Of a DNA stretch of 64,000 bases, positions 36,964 to 49,628 are shown in pieces. The stretch covers positions 1 through 64,000 of the forward strand of contig NW_026729288.1 of NCBI RefSeq assembly GCF_030272615.1, in the 5' to 3' direction. The translations under genes were made by a program, and so were the position numbers. The DNA is from Cryptomeria japonica (lineage: Eukaryota > Streptophyta > Pinopsida > Cupressales > Cupressaceae). The notes beneath the pieces are model-generated. The model made no database searches and was not told the origin of the DNA. It saw only the letters and a list, made by a program, of their open reading frames with translations. Each line of letters begins with the position of its first letter. The first letter of the stretch is position 1.

Positions 36964-39900
36964 ATTTATGCCAAAACAACCACTTTATATCACTAGTTCA
37001 AATCAAATATCTATGCCAAAAGATCAGCCTATGCAAATTTTACCACACCAGAAAGTGCCAAAAAGCCAGCACACAAGGATCGGCTTTTTAATAAAATATC
37101 CCAAACCTTTACACATGCAGATTGACCATAGTAAAATAATTGATCGTCTTATTAAAATTGAAGACAAATCATCTTTTAGCTAATTAAGCGCTTCCACTAT
37201 CCACACAATAATGTGTTCCTAAAAAATCGCCCTACAGTAGAGCTTCAAATTTGTCAACTTGGTCTCCATGATCAACAATTTAATAAAAAATATATATAAT
37301 TTAAAATACACTAATCAACCATGAAATAAAATCTCCTGTTTTTATTTTATTATTTATACGATGAATTCTATAAACTTCAATTCATCGGGATTTTTAAAAT
37401 CACAGTAGAAACACCTTCGGATTATCATGTCCTCACAAGAACACAAAAATATTATGGCACAAATCCACATTCCTTTCAGATGCTCAACCTCAATCAAAAC
37501 CTCTATAAATCTGCAGTCATAATTAAAATAAATTACAAACATGTGAGTACCAAAAAACTAGTGGAGCTCAAAAAAAGAAAATGCACAGATTGAGATGAAT
37601 GATAAGCTCTTAATATCTTTGATCAACTTAGGGGTGATTAAAAACACATATCTAATACAGTTCCACCTATAATATCAGATGCTATCTAGAATCATGTAAT
37701 GTTTCATGGATAAGATTAGCATAACCAGGCATTATTCTAACAACTAACCATCTAGCAAACTTACATAGAAGAATATTCTAGTTAGAATATCATACACTAA
37801 CAACACATAGCTTGAAAAATTGGCGTAGGCTATTTTGGGTTCATGGAGGTGCGAGCAAACGTTAATCTATAGTAAGTGAAATTGCTCAAACCCACAAAAA
37901 GGTCATTTGGAGCTCGTCGATTTTGCACAAGTCACGAGTTTTCTCTTGCACAAGTGTTTATCCTTTTGTAGACTACGGTCTTCTTTAGCATGGTTTTCTA
38001 TGTGGTTTTCTTCTATCTTTTTGTGTGTGCCTGGTTTATTCGTGTGTGTACCTAATGTTCAGATTGCTTTGGAAAACCAGGTCATTTCCCCTGTTGGTGA
38101 ACTTTTAACTAGCACATTTTTCAAGGACTAGTGCACCCAACACCCCTATTTTGCTAAAATAGGCTCAACTGTTGAGAGATGAAAGTGGACCTTGTAATTT
38201 GCATGAATCTAATTTGTTTTGTTGTCCCATCACAACAAAATGTTTCGAAAAGGTGTGAACTTCATATAAACACAACTCCCTTTCCCATTCTAGGAATCAA
38301 TGTACTCAATATAGAAAACCAAAAAACCTAGTCAATCAAGCATTCAGGGAGCGAAACGATAAAGAAGTCCCAATTTGATTATTCAATCATTGAAATATAT
38401 GCTATAGCAATTATGATCAAGTGTATTATGTAATTCGTACCTAAGATAAGGTGTCATCATTTCACCATTTATCATTTGCTTAGCCTCTTTTCTTGTGGGG
38501 GCATGCATCCTATCTCATCATTATCATTGTTGAAGAGAGAACACTAATACGCGGTTTGGATAAGGTAATCCCTTATATGAAATAACCATTTCTCCCAATT
38601 TTCTCTATCTACAGGTCCAAATCCGATAACAAGAAAGTTAAAGAAAAGTAGACCAGACATTAGCAGGCATCACAAAACATTGATTGAACGAAAACCCTAA
38701 GAACAGGGCACCCAGCAGTCATTGACCCATATTTTTAAGAGGCAAGTGATCAAATATTGTCGATTTCATTTTCGATCATCTCTCAATTTTCCCTCAACTT
38801 TAGACATGGATCTCCAACGTTTCTCTCTAGTACAATTAGCTTCATATTACAGTCCCAATTTCCTCTCTATGTCTCCATCTCAGATATGTCTTACTCTTTC
38901 TATATTTCATCTTGTATCTACTACATTCTATAAAACTTAGTCATTTTACCATTGTTAGACTAGTTCATCTATAGACACTTCACTGTCTCCATCTCATGCA
39001 ACAAAAGGAACAGGAACCTAATTTCGTATCCCTTCCTTAAAGACAACAACTAGTCCTATTCTTATTACCAATTATGTTGTGTCAACTAAGATCTTCTAGC
39101 TTACATTGGTCAATCGTAGGATCTTGTTTCCTCCATTTCAAGGTTTACATTGATTTATGAGATGGTATGATTATATATGCTACATAAACCAACATTTTTT
39201 AAGGTATGATCCCATATTGTATTGGTATAAAATTGGTGGTACTGAAACCAACATTGATATAGAAAAAAATAGACATTTTTATTTCTAACGTGTTTCCATC
39301 TACATCTTTCACTTGTCTTGCAATTGTGTACATTCTCATGTAAATACCAACGATGTTATACTCGCGCCCTTTTATGCTTCATACCATAATGTGACTCCTC
39401 TAATTCCATAAGACCAGGAGTGCGCAAGGAGTGTAATGCTTCGTGTGGTTCGTGCAACTAAACTCGGCTTCTATTTGTCGATATGAGCAAAGGTTGTGTT
39501 TTTATCACTTAAAATGTGCTTTATATGTTTTCTTAAATGCTCACATATACATACTGGTGGCATAAAATGAAAGTAAGCGTGTAGGACTCAATAGAATATA
39601 AAATAGTGACTAGTGATTTAGAACTTTCCTTGGTGTAACCCAATAAAAAATATTGAAAAGAATGGAGTTGTACCCTCATCTCTAGTATCAATTAAATGCA
39701 AGATTCACAAGCCAACTTCTCAATTTGAGTCTTAAATACAAAGTGGACATTACCTAGCACTTATGTAATTTCGTACAATATTGTATTCTTGTGGAAAGAG
39801 CTTGCTTAACAATATGCTCGAGTTCTACGCTCATTGACTAATTCTCTCCAATGACAAAACTTATGTTTCCATGAGTTGAAATCTAGAATCTCCATTTCCA

Positions 39901-40945
39901 AGTGTTGCACCATCTTATTACTCGACGTTTTTCTTCATCCAAATCTATTGATTGATATCTTCATTATTTTATAGTCTCTCTTTTCAATGTCTTCCCCCAA
40001 GCTAAACTATGCAACCAAATAGCGTTCACTTCCTTGTCAACCTCAATCAAAACCTAGAATAAAATACATGCACCTAGCTATCAAATATGGAATAAAATAC
40101 ATGCACTTGTCTAAAACAAATTAGCACTCCCCTAAATAAATCATGTAGAAAACTTTCTCCAATACCAACCGATCGATAATCAAATCGAATATTCCATTCT
40201 AATCTCACCATCGCTGATTTTTGTTCTCTTCACTTATGTGCCGATCCAATGCACTATGCTACTGATGTGAACATTCAGAAAGCCAAAATTGGTATCTTCT
40301 ACATCTACACCTTCCACTTGTATGTGGTCAAATTTTGTGCCTACAATGTTATACATAATATTTCGCACCCCTTTGTGATTTATAACAATATGTCACCCCT
40401 GTAATACCACAAGACTATTTAATAAAGAGTATGTTGACTGAATAAGATTTATGTATTTGAAATATGCTTCTTTTTTGTTGTGAGCATGTACTATGTTTTT
40501 CATCAACTCAAGACATTATTGTTGCAGTTTCTTAAGAATTTGAGTATCTGCAGTAGTTGCATAGAATGAAAATGAGCAAGCTTCAAAGACATAGGTTATA
40601 TAGACATCGAAGGCATGAAAGAAGAGGTCGTGAAGCTTTAGAATGAACTGATGTATGAAGCTTTATTTTATTAGATCATTTATAAATGCATGGGAAAAGT
40701 AGAAGATTATGATATTTGCAGATCTCACTGATAATGTATGAGTTATATCTATTATCTTATTCTTGATGGAAATGCGATTGCCAATTTCTCAATATGACGA
40801 CACTTTTATCTTCTTCGTATCAATCAACAAATACCTTGAGATATTGGAAATTATATTCAAAATGCGCTTACAACTTACCTTAAAATGTGTTACAGCAAAG
40901 TGAAATTTTAATGTTGTCATCAAAGGGACAAAACGACATCAATAT

Positions 40946-41165
40946 TTAATTTTCAATCTTTGGAATATGATGAGGACATACTGATGTCCAAAACAGATGC
41001 TATGAATGGCACAAGAGGACGCCAATAACCCTAAAATGATAGTTTTATTCAACGGTTAATTTTCAATCTTTGGAATATGATGAGGACATGCTGATGTCCA
41101 AAACAGATGCTATGAATGGCACAAGAGGACGCCAATAACCCTAAAATGACAGTTTTATTCAACGG
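40946..41165. repeat. 110-bp tandem duplication, unit 4
   Basis: Copies are 40946-41055 and 41056-41165. The second copy has G at 41109, as in units 1 and 5. Confidence 0.9.
41154..41159 (-). terminator. Poly(A) signal AATAAA, unit 4
   Basis: Proximal signal; the distal one is at 41044-41049. Confidence 0.55.
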
Positions 41166-41222
41166 TGAGAAAAAAGAATTGGGAAAGACGGTCTTCATTG
41201 GGAGACCTCTTGTTTGTTTTGT

Positions 41223-41983
41223 TTAGTATGCGAATTTCTTTTGAATGTAATTCACCAGTTCCTGGGTGATGCGGAAGGCCTTGCTCAAAACGGAATCGGG
41301 GAGAGGGGGATTCGCCGCAAACAGAGAATTGGCGATTGTCTGAACTCCGGGAAACTGGCTGCTCAATCCAGCTATGGCCACTGCATTTTCATGCCCCACA
41401 TTCTGCTGGAAATGAACAAGTGCCTTTGGAAACACAAACACATCTCCCTTCTCCAAAGTTTTGCTGAAAAATTTGTTGCTGGTGTCAATGAAACCCACAA
41501 GAAGCTGGCCTTCCAGTAAAACAAGAACTTCGGTGGCTCTTGGGTGTGTGTGAGGAGGATTTATTCCACCCACTGCGTAGTCGATGCGGACCAACGATAT
41601 TCCAAACGTATTGAGGCCTGGTATCTGTTTAACGTTCGCCATCGTTACGTTGGAGCCCACATCATTGTCGGTGTTCCCTGCCTGCCCAAGTCCCCGGAAG
41701 AAGAAATCGTTTGCTGAAACTTGCATTGGGTCTTTGCAAACGAACCCGTTCACCAAAACTGTTTAAAACAAGATCAAATCAATCTGTCTGTTAGTAACTC
41801 GACTCGTCTAATAAGCAAATCATTATCATTGTTTATGTATAAATATTCTCACTCACCGTTGCTTTCCTCATCTGCAACGCAGAAATCTTGCAAGGGATCC
41901 GGATCCCCTGCCATGACCCTGTCGCTGTAACAGCATATCAACAGAAAAAGTCCCAACGTGAAGTAAATCATGCGGTTAGCCAT
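41223..41983 (-). CDS. Germin-like protein, unit 4 copy, two exons
   Basis: Exon 1 is 41857-41983 and exon 2 is 41223-41758; the intron is 41759-41856. This is the consensus protein of the array: Ser175, Val199, Phe204. The start is the first of two in-frame ATGs (residues 1 and 5). The first is preferred because it has G at +4 and leaves a normal signal peptide with basic residue Arg4 followed by a hydrophobic core (residues 6-19). The coding sequence is identical to that of unit 5 as far as I can compare by eye, so the two genes would give indistinguishable transcripts over the coding part. Confidence 0.96.
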
Positions 41984-42150
41984 TGTAATAGAAACGCAGA
42001 CACAAGAGATCGGGATATGAATGTCTATTACAAACCCATTACACGCTTTATATAGCCCAAACCATAACTCTCCGCAAAGACTAATTCATCTTGACTCCGT
42101 ATATTTCACGGATCCTTCCAGAGTTGTTGCTCTTTTCCTTACGTCACACT
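41984..42150 (-). promoter_or_regulatory. Germin-like gene core promoter, unit 4
   Basis: TATA box at 42055-42046, W-box core at 42091-42096 and TGACGT at 42146-42141. The sequence equals that of unit 2 here. Confidence 0.65.
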
Positions 42151-44793
42151 AAGTCTTACTGCATGTGGTTGTCTCGCCTGCTACCGCAGATGCATTCTCA
42201 CCATCCTTTCATTAACGTTGAAATTTTCTATCTTCTCCCTGCCCTGCTGCGTATGCCTATCTCAAGATCAACTTACCTCCTGCCTTACACGTATTCTCGC
42301 CATCGCCATCATTTTAGTAATGTGGAATTGTTTAGACTTAATTGGAACGGTGGGCTTCTTCAAAGGAAACAATATATAAATCTTTCTCCACCGTGGGAGA
42401 ATCGGTATGAGAGGAAAGTTTCTTTCTTGGAGTTGGATATTGGCCTAAAGACTGTCCATGCTTTGTACCCTTTTTCAATGAGATTTTTATCTCTCGTCAT
42501 TTAAATTAATTTATGTTATTCAATGTTTATTTCTCAGATTGTCTATGTTCTAGGACAGAAAAACATTGCTCAAAATAACTTATGTTCATTTACTTTACAT
42601 TGAATGCGTCGATTAGAATATCTATTTCACATCCATCTACAATTTTGAAGTCAAGTAGGTGTATTACTTTTCTTTAGCAGTTTTGGAGACCTAAATTATA
42701 GGTTTAAGACAACATATGCAAACATAAGAACCAATTTATGGAGGATAAATGTATAAGAAGATAGATTTTGGAGAGGTATTCTACAAGAAAAAAAACTTTT
42801 TGGTGGTGTTGAGAATCCCATCTTGGAAGAGACCATGTTGTCCAAGGGATCTAGTATTTAGAATTATTTAAGATCGTTTTATTTTTCCAAACCCTAGAGG
42901 GTAGATGGGTAGCGGAAATAGAATCAGGTTTTGACATTACAATTCACTAGAATCCATCACCTCTATAAGATATAACCTTATTAAGATGTTGATGTCTGAT
43001 TTTCAGAATGTCATGGGTGAGTAGTTTGAATGCATCTTGAACTACCTTGGGTCAAGGTACAACAGTGACTAAAAATCGTACCGCTTCCAATACTCATAAC
43101 TATAATGAATGTAAACCGCGATATTTTAGAGAAAAGAGCCTTCATTCTCAAACTGTTGATGGGTGCGAAAACATTGCTCACGTTGCGTTGAGTGCGTTGC
43201 TTAGATTGTCTCTTTCACATCCATCTACAGTTGAACTCGGCCAAAACTTAATCTTTAGGTGAGTGTGTTGTTGTAAATGAAGTGCATTGTTGTAAATGAA
43301 GTAGGTGTCTTTTCTAGCAGTTTTGGAGATCAAAATTTTACCTTTAGGTGAGTGAATTCTCTTTAATAAAGTAGGTTTACTACTTTTTCTAATGTTTGAG
43401 ATCTGTCTATTTCCATTTTTCGACACCAAAACTTTTCGTCCAGTTGACTGCATTGTCCTCTCGATTCTCCTTTTAACAAAGTACATACAGTTGATTTAGA
43501 TGATTTATTTTTTATTATTTTTGTGAGATATATGTTTATTTAATATTTTTTTTAACTTAATGTTTTGATGAATTAGTTGTTTGGGGTAACTAAATAGGAA
43601 AATATAATATTAAAGATTAGTTTTTTCCTCTTACTTCAATCAAATATATGAGAAAAGTATTTCATATTGATTAGACATTTCATTTTATTTATTTTTATTT
43701 ATATTGATTGAATTTTCTTTTCTTTTATATCAAATAATATGACAATTATAAATAGTTTATAAAAAATATTCAATTTGAGAAGTAAAAAATGCGTTAAAAG
43801 TGATATATTGGGATGATTCTTGGTTGGGAAACGTTTAGTTCCATGATCCCTTGTTTACCTATCAAGAATTATCTTTTTACTCTCTTTGGATAAGGGTGGC
43901 TAACTAATGAACTTTTTACAATTAAGAAATCAAAGTGATCAACAATCGAATATAAGGAACAAAGAGAGTGAGAGGGGGAATAAAATTCTACACCTGATCG
44001 ATTCATGATTATAATAAGTGGTTCATATTATAGAAGAGCAAGTCAATAAAACAGTTTGGTCATATTTTACGCTAGTATAATCTCAGTTTTCTTGATAACT
44101 ACTCGAGTACATTTTTTTTTAATATCTCTCATAGGTTTTACCTTGTCTTTCATACCACACTCACAATCTCCAATTCCCCATTGAGTTTCCACAAATGACT
44201 AATACGAAAGGTAAATCTACATCCATGTAAGAGCATGGACACCGGGAGTGATCTAATATTGGATGCAATTAAGTGAGGAATATTTTTTGAATGAATCCCT
44301 ATACTTTTGGACCCTTTAATGACATGGTTTGCATAAGTAAGAAAATGTTTATTAATGTAGAGAGCATGGTTTTAGGTACTTTTCTATGTGGAGGTGATAC
44401 AAATATGCATGGGTAGCCTATGCGGTTACAGATGATTGTGGTTCTTCCATCAACGCTATTCTCTTTTTTATTGAATGATATGGTGTAATAGAAAAGTCAA
44501 GAATATACAAGTAGCAATTGCACCTTGGTGTGCAATATGTACGCCGAATAGATGTGGAATGATTATTAAAAAAAATTGATCTATTTTTTCATATATTTGT
44601 GCAACACGTGAGATAAATTAGCAAACCATTTAGTAAATGATATTATTTATTCAACAAAGGTCCCAACATTTGAAAAAATTATAGATCCAAATCAACTATG
44701 CATCTACTTAAACGGACAAATGCAATCAAACAAAACCCTTAAACCGGGAATATAATCGAGTTCCATTACCAATATTCTTATGTTTTGTTTGAA

Positions 44794-45446
44794 ATAGGGA
44801 GAGAAGGAGAGAGGGAGATATAGGGATATAAAGAGAGAGATAGAGGAGGAAGAGTGAGGGAAAGATAAAGGAGTGAGGAGATAGAGTTAGGCGATAAATA
44901 TAGAGAGGAAGATAGAGATCGAGATTGATATAGATATGGAGAAGAATAGGGATATGGATATGAGAGGAAGAGATAAAGAGAGAGGAGAGAGAAATAGATA
45001 GAGATAGAAGAGATAAATATATAGAGAGGGGGAGAGAGAATGAGCGAGGGATAACTTTGAATCAATTGTGCATTCATTAATACAAACCAGACATAAGTGA
45101 AAGAAAACCTTTCAATCAAAAGATAATTGAACTCCATTACCAATAGGCTCATGTTATGTTTGCAATAGTGAGAGGGGAGAGATGAATAGATAAAGAGAGC
45201 GAGACATGTCTGGAGATAGGGTGACAGAGGAAGAGAGAGCTAGAGAGGGAGGTGGCAAAGAAATAGATGGTTAAAGAGAGTGAGACGTGCCTAGATAGAG
45301 TGAGAGAGGATGAAAAGGACAAATAAAGAGAGATATAGTTGTAGAGGGATAAGGAGAAATTAAGATAAAGATTAGGAGATAGAAACGGATAGAAAAGAAG
45401 AGATACAAAGATACAAAAGGGGAGAGAGAGAGAGAGGGAGGGAGGG
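44794..45446. repeat. Doubled GA block, unit 4
   Basis: Same length and composition as in units 2 and 3. Confidence 0.85.
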
Positions 45447-46264
45447 ATATTTTTGGGCCAATTTGTAATTCAAACTCATTAATGAAGATGTTAACATAGG
45501 TTGACACCTAGTATGGTGGTTATACCTTTTGTAAATCTTTGAACCAATAGTAATAGTATTAACATAGTATTGAATTATTTGTAATTGCCATGTATAACCT
45601 CATTTTGTGTGTTTTGTCACGTATGCACTATCCTTTAGTGCATTATCCACTTACACTTCTCAGTACATAATACATCTGAGGAATTTTGTAGATAGAGTGG
45701 CAAGGGAAGAAGTTACATAGAAGTTGTATACTTCAACACTTCTCTTGTTTGTATTTATTTCTCACATTTGGGAGTCTTAAATTACACACTATAATTATTT
45801 TCTCGATATCCATACTTGCCTTGCTTTAGCTTTACAAACAACCTTATGACCACACATAATAAGGTCAAGTCATCCTAAAGCCCATACAACCTTGCATCCC
45901 TCTAATGACATGTGTGGTTAATAATCACATTCTAAACTGAATTAACAATAGCTTCGATTTTATGTCCAACGACCATTAAGTTTAATTTAATCTAAATTGT
46001 TCTGTTGATCTAGATTCTCCTTTAAATAAGAATAATATTTAAGAAGTCATAAACATATAATTTAATATTAAATTTTTTAAATACATAATTAATTATTTTA
46101 ATATTATAAACTTTTAAAAGCAATAAATATTAATAGATAAAAATTTCAAAATAAATTAAAACAAATTATTTTTAAAATTCAAAATATAATTTAAAAATAA
46201 TAATATATAGAACTTTTTACATTTTTAAAAATACTAAAAAATCGAACTATTTCAACAATGAGGT

Positions 46265-47014
46265 TTAGACCAACCATGCACTACAATTTGCAATCAACAA
46301 ATAACAAATGGTATGAGCACTAAGTAATTCATCATATATCTTCGCATTTCTCCATCATAATCAGTAAAATTCAATTAACTTTGAGAAGTAACAAGAACCC
46401 ATGCAAAATGTAGAAAGACAGCACAAACATCCACCATATCTTCAACAAAACTTATGTATTAATTTCAACAAGTCTTGGAAACAATCTCTAGCTTCCTCCT
46501 CCTACTCTACTTTCTAACAGTTCTGCTCTACTCTATTATCCACCTATTAACCTTTAAAAATGAGAAGGCAAACCTTATATAGAAGTCTTGATACAAATGA
46601 ATGTCCGAGATTGATTTGAATTTAATGGCCGAGATTTAACCATGAAACCCTAATTAGGGCTAGTTATAACAACAACCACTTTAACCAATGAGAAAACTAC
46701 AACACTTTGGGCACATGTCCCTCTTTGAATGTGGATCAATGAGAAATGAGATTAGGTACATTGAATAATATTTGATGTAATGCCATATGTCACTTGCTCC
46801 TCCTTTGATGAGTTAGGTTCAATACACCTACAAGAACTGACTTGGCATCACTGAATTGGTCTATGATGATCAAGCACCACCTTAGCTTGCATGTCTCCCT
46901 AGCAATATGTCGACACTCCACATCATCCAATTGCTTGATGTGATGGTTCATATTCTCAAATTGCATCCTCTTGAAAATCAAGTTTCTAGCTTTGATTAAC
47001 TCTTCTAAAACTAT
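46265..47014 (-). mobile_element. Possible LTR-retroelement remnant, unit 4
   Basis: Same structure. The open frame runs 47014-46790. Confidence 0.4.
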
Positions 47015-48424
47015 TTATAACATGTAATTTTTTTCATATCAGTTATCTTTTTCTTGAATAATATTTTAGGAGATTGACAAAATACCTAGGTTTACATTTA
47101 TTATACTTTTAGTATTGTTATCTATTCTTTCATTGTGGTAGATGTAAAATGTTTCTATCGTAATTTTGTGGGATACATATATGACTAATCCATTACAATA
47201 CAAGGAACATTTTGGAGCACCAACAACAACTACGTATTTAGACTTTGTTAGTGTATCTGAATGTTCCTTCTAGATAAATTTTAGAGTTGATATTAGCTTG
47301 TTAGGATGTTGGTTTCTTGGGATTCTATGCCTGTGTGTGATGACATTTCATTATATTAATTAAAATATTTCTAATTGATAGAGTTTCTATTTTATTTATG
47401 ATTTTAATATACATATTTATATAATTTATAAAAAACTTTTCAATAAAATATTTAATATATTTATAAAAATCTTTATCATAATAATGTATATTTAATTCAA
47501 ATAAAAATTTCTATCTTAATTTGTTTTAAATTTAATGAAAAATAAATAAATAAGTATAAATTATTTTGTAATTTATGAAATAGGCTCATGACAATAACTG
47601 CATAGTTACTCTCTAGTTGGTATGATGTCAAAAAAATTAGATGCACGTAACATCATTTGGCTACCAGTTGGAGGAATTGTTGAAGAGATTGTATGGTTAA
47701 TTAGTAACTTATATTTCATAAGTTTTATTTTTCAAAAAGCTTTGAATGAAACCTACACTAGATGTGTGTGCATGTAACCACCCAGATGATGGAACTTTAC
47801 TACATTTTGTGTAGTATAATTCACGAAATGATACTTCATCATTAAAATATGTGAACAATTTTTAAAATAACCAAATTGGAAAGAGCATAAACAATACGGG
47901 GGCAAAAAGAACACAAAATATGCACTAGGAACTATTATTGTCTTCCTCCATAAAAGCCTCCACAAAAAAGTGCTTGTAATAGGAATAAATCTCTGGAAGC
48001 AATTATTCTCATCCAAAATTCATGTAACAAAGATTCATAGTTGACAAAGGATCTTTTCATCAGCAATGGAACAAGGGACACTATAGCCTAAAAAGGCAAA
48101 CGTGACTACCAAAATAAAGTAAAACTAGATGAGGCCATGAGGCAAAACAAAATCTCCACATGCCCTCTAATGCTAGATAACCGGTCTAAGTGGTGCAAAA
48201 CATGACCTTGAAGAACTCAAGTAACGGTAAAAAAAGGTTAAAAATTAGACCAAGAAGGAGTCTTGCGGCCTTGTAAATAGCCAAAATGACATTCATGCAA
48301 GGAAAAATTAATAGAGAAAGACAAAACAGTTTTATTCAAATTGTTCAAAATTCATGCAAAAATAGATAAGCAACATATGCAACTCTAAGATTGACCAAAA
48401 ATTGATTTGATTTGACAATATTTA

Positions 48425-49628
48425 TGTTAACAACAGCCAAGAGGGAAGAATGAGAGGGGGGTGAATCAGTCTTCACCGGAATAACAAACTTTACCGCAAA
48501 ACACAGATTTGATAAACTGCAGTAATAAGACAGATAAGAAAATTAATAGCACAACACACAACACTAAGATTTTGATGCGCAAAACCCAGTTAAGCGAAAA
48601 ACCATGGTGGGAACCTACCCACAGTAAGATGATACTCTACAATAGTATGTGAAAATATTACAATGAGGAATGCACATGCATTCAGGCACACTGCCTAGAG
48701 CTCACTGCTCAAATAATATTTGCTCGGAAGGCTACAACCCTTAGGGAAGTCTCACTGACTCGCAATAAGATTTGGACTACAATTCGAAAGAAATGAACGG
48801 AAAGAATAGCATCTCCAAATAGAATCTCACCACAAACTCAACATCGAAGGATACATCACATGTTCGCACACAAACCTCTCTCTGATAATGAAGACACAAC
48901 ATCAAACAACCAAATTACATGACTATATCACCTATATATATAATTTATCAACCTTGATAACAAGGTCGGCTAAACCCTCAACCCTCAATTACAAAATTAC
49001 ATCACACGATACAAACACTGACCACCAGACCAATATAGTGGTTTACATAGCATAGCATGGTTCTAGGTCAAATTCCCAAACACATAACTCCACCGAAAAT
49101 CACGCAAAGATCAATCGCAACACGCTACACCACCAGAAATGGTGCATAACACACAAATCATCACTGGTTGATAGAAACCACCAAAAACTCACACAACGAT
49201 AAATACAGATTGCCAAAACAAATAGGACATAATTAAAAAAAATACCAGCAAGCACATTAGAATCATCCACAATAGCTGCACCAACACTACTTTTCAAATC
49301 TTCATCGGTCAACGTCTGAAAGCTAAAGAACACAACCAATCAACAACGGCCAGGAAGAAAGATAACTTGCGGAGAACCAAATCATGATTCAACTGAAATT
49401 AAGATACACAAGACCTTCCCAAGAAATATCCCAAAATCTCAGCACCAGATCTGATCACACCAAAATATACCAGAGGATATACCGAACTCTGCGAAACAGT
49501 GATCAACAAAGCATCGCTACAAACCGGATCAAAAAATCTTCCCAATCTGCAATCACCAGAGAAAATCATAGGAATATGTTGACATCAATGACCACAACAT
49601 ATCCTAGCATGACCAACAATATCCAACA
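48425..49628 (-). mobile_element. Solo LTR, unit 4
   Basis: ATTTA duplications at 48420-48424 and 49629-49633. It carries one private base change near 49532 (G to A on +). Confidence 0.88.

Larger units (their letters stand above)
25374..38038. repeat. Tandem repeat unit 3 (12,665 bp)
   Basis: Near-identical to unit 2 with no length change. Private changes include C at 29380 beside the germin TATA box, a synonymous-class spacer change near 29653 (agCaatgtgg), V199I in the germin protein, and C near 37645 (aaaaCacata). Gene-free stretches correspond to those of unit 1: 25374-26562, 30666-32063, 32830-33360, 34350-35754 and 36969-38038. No further genes are visible in them. Confidence 0.97.
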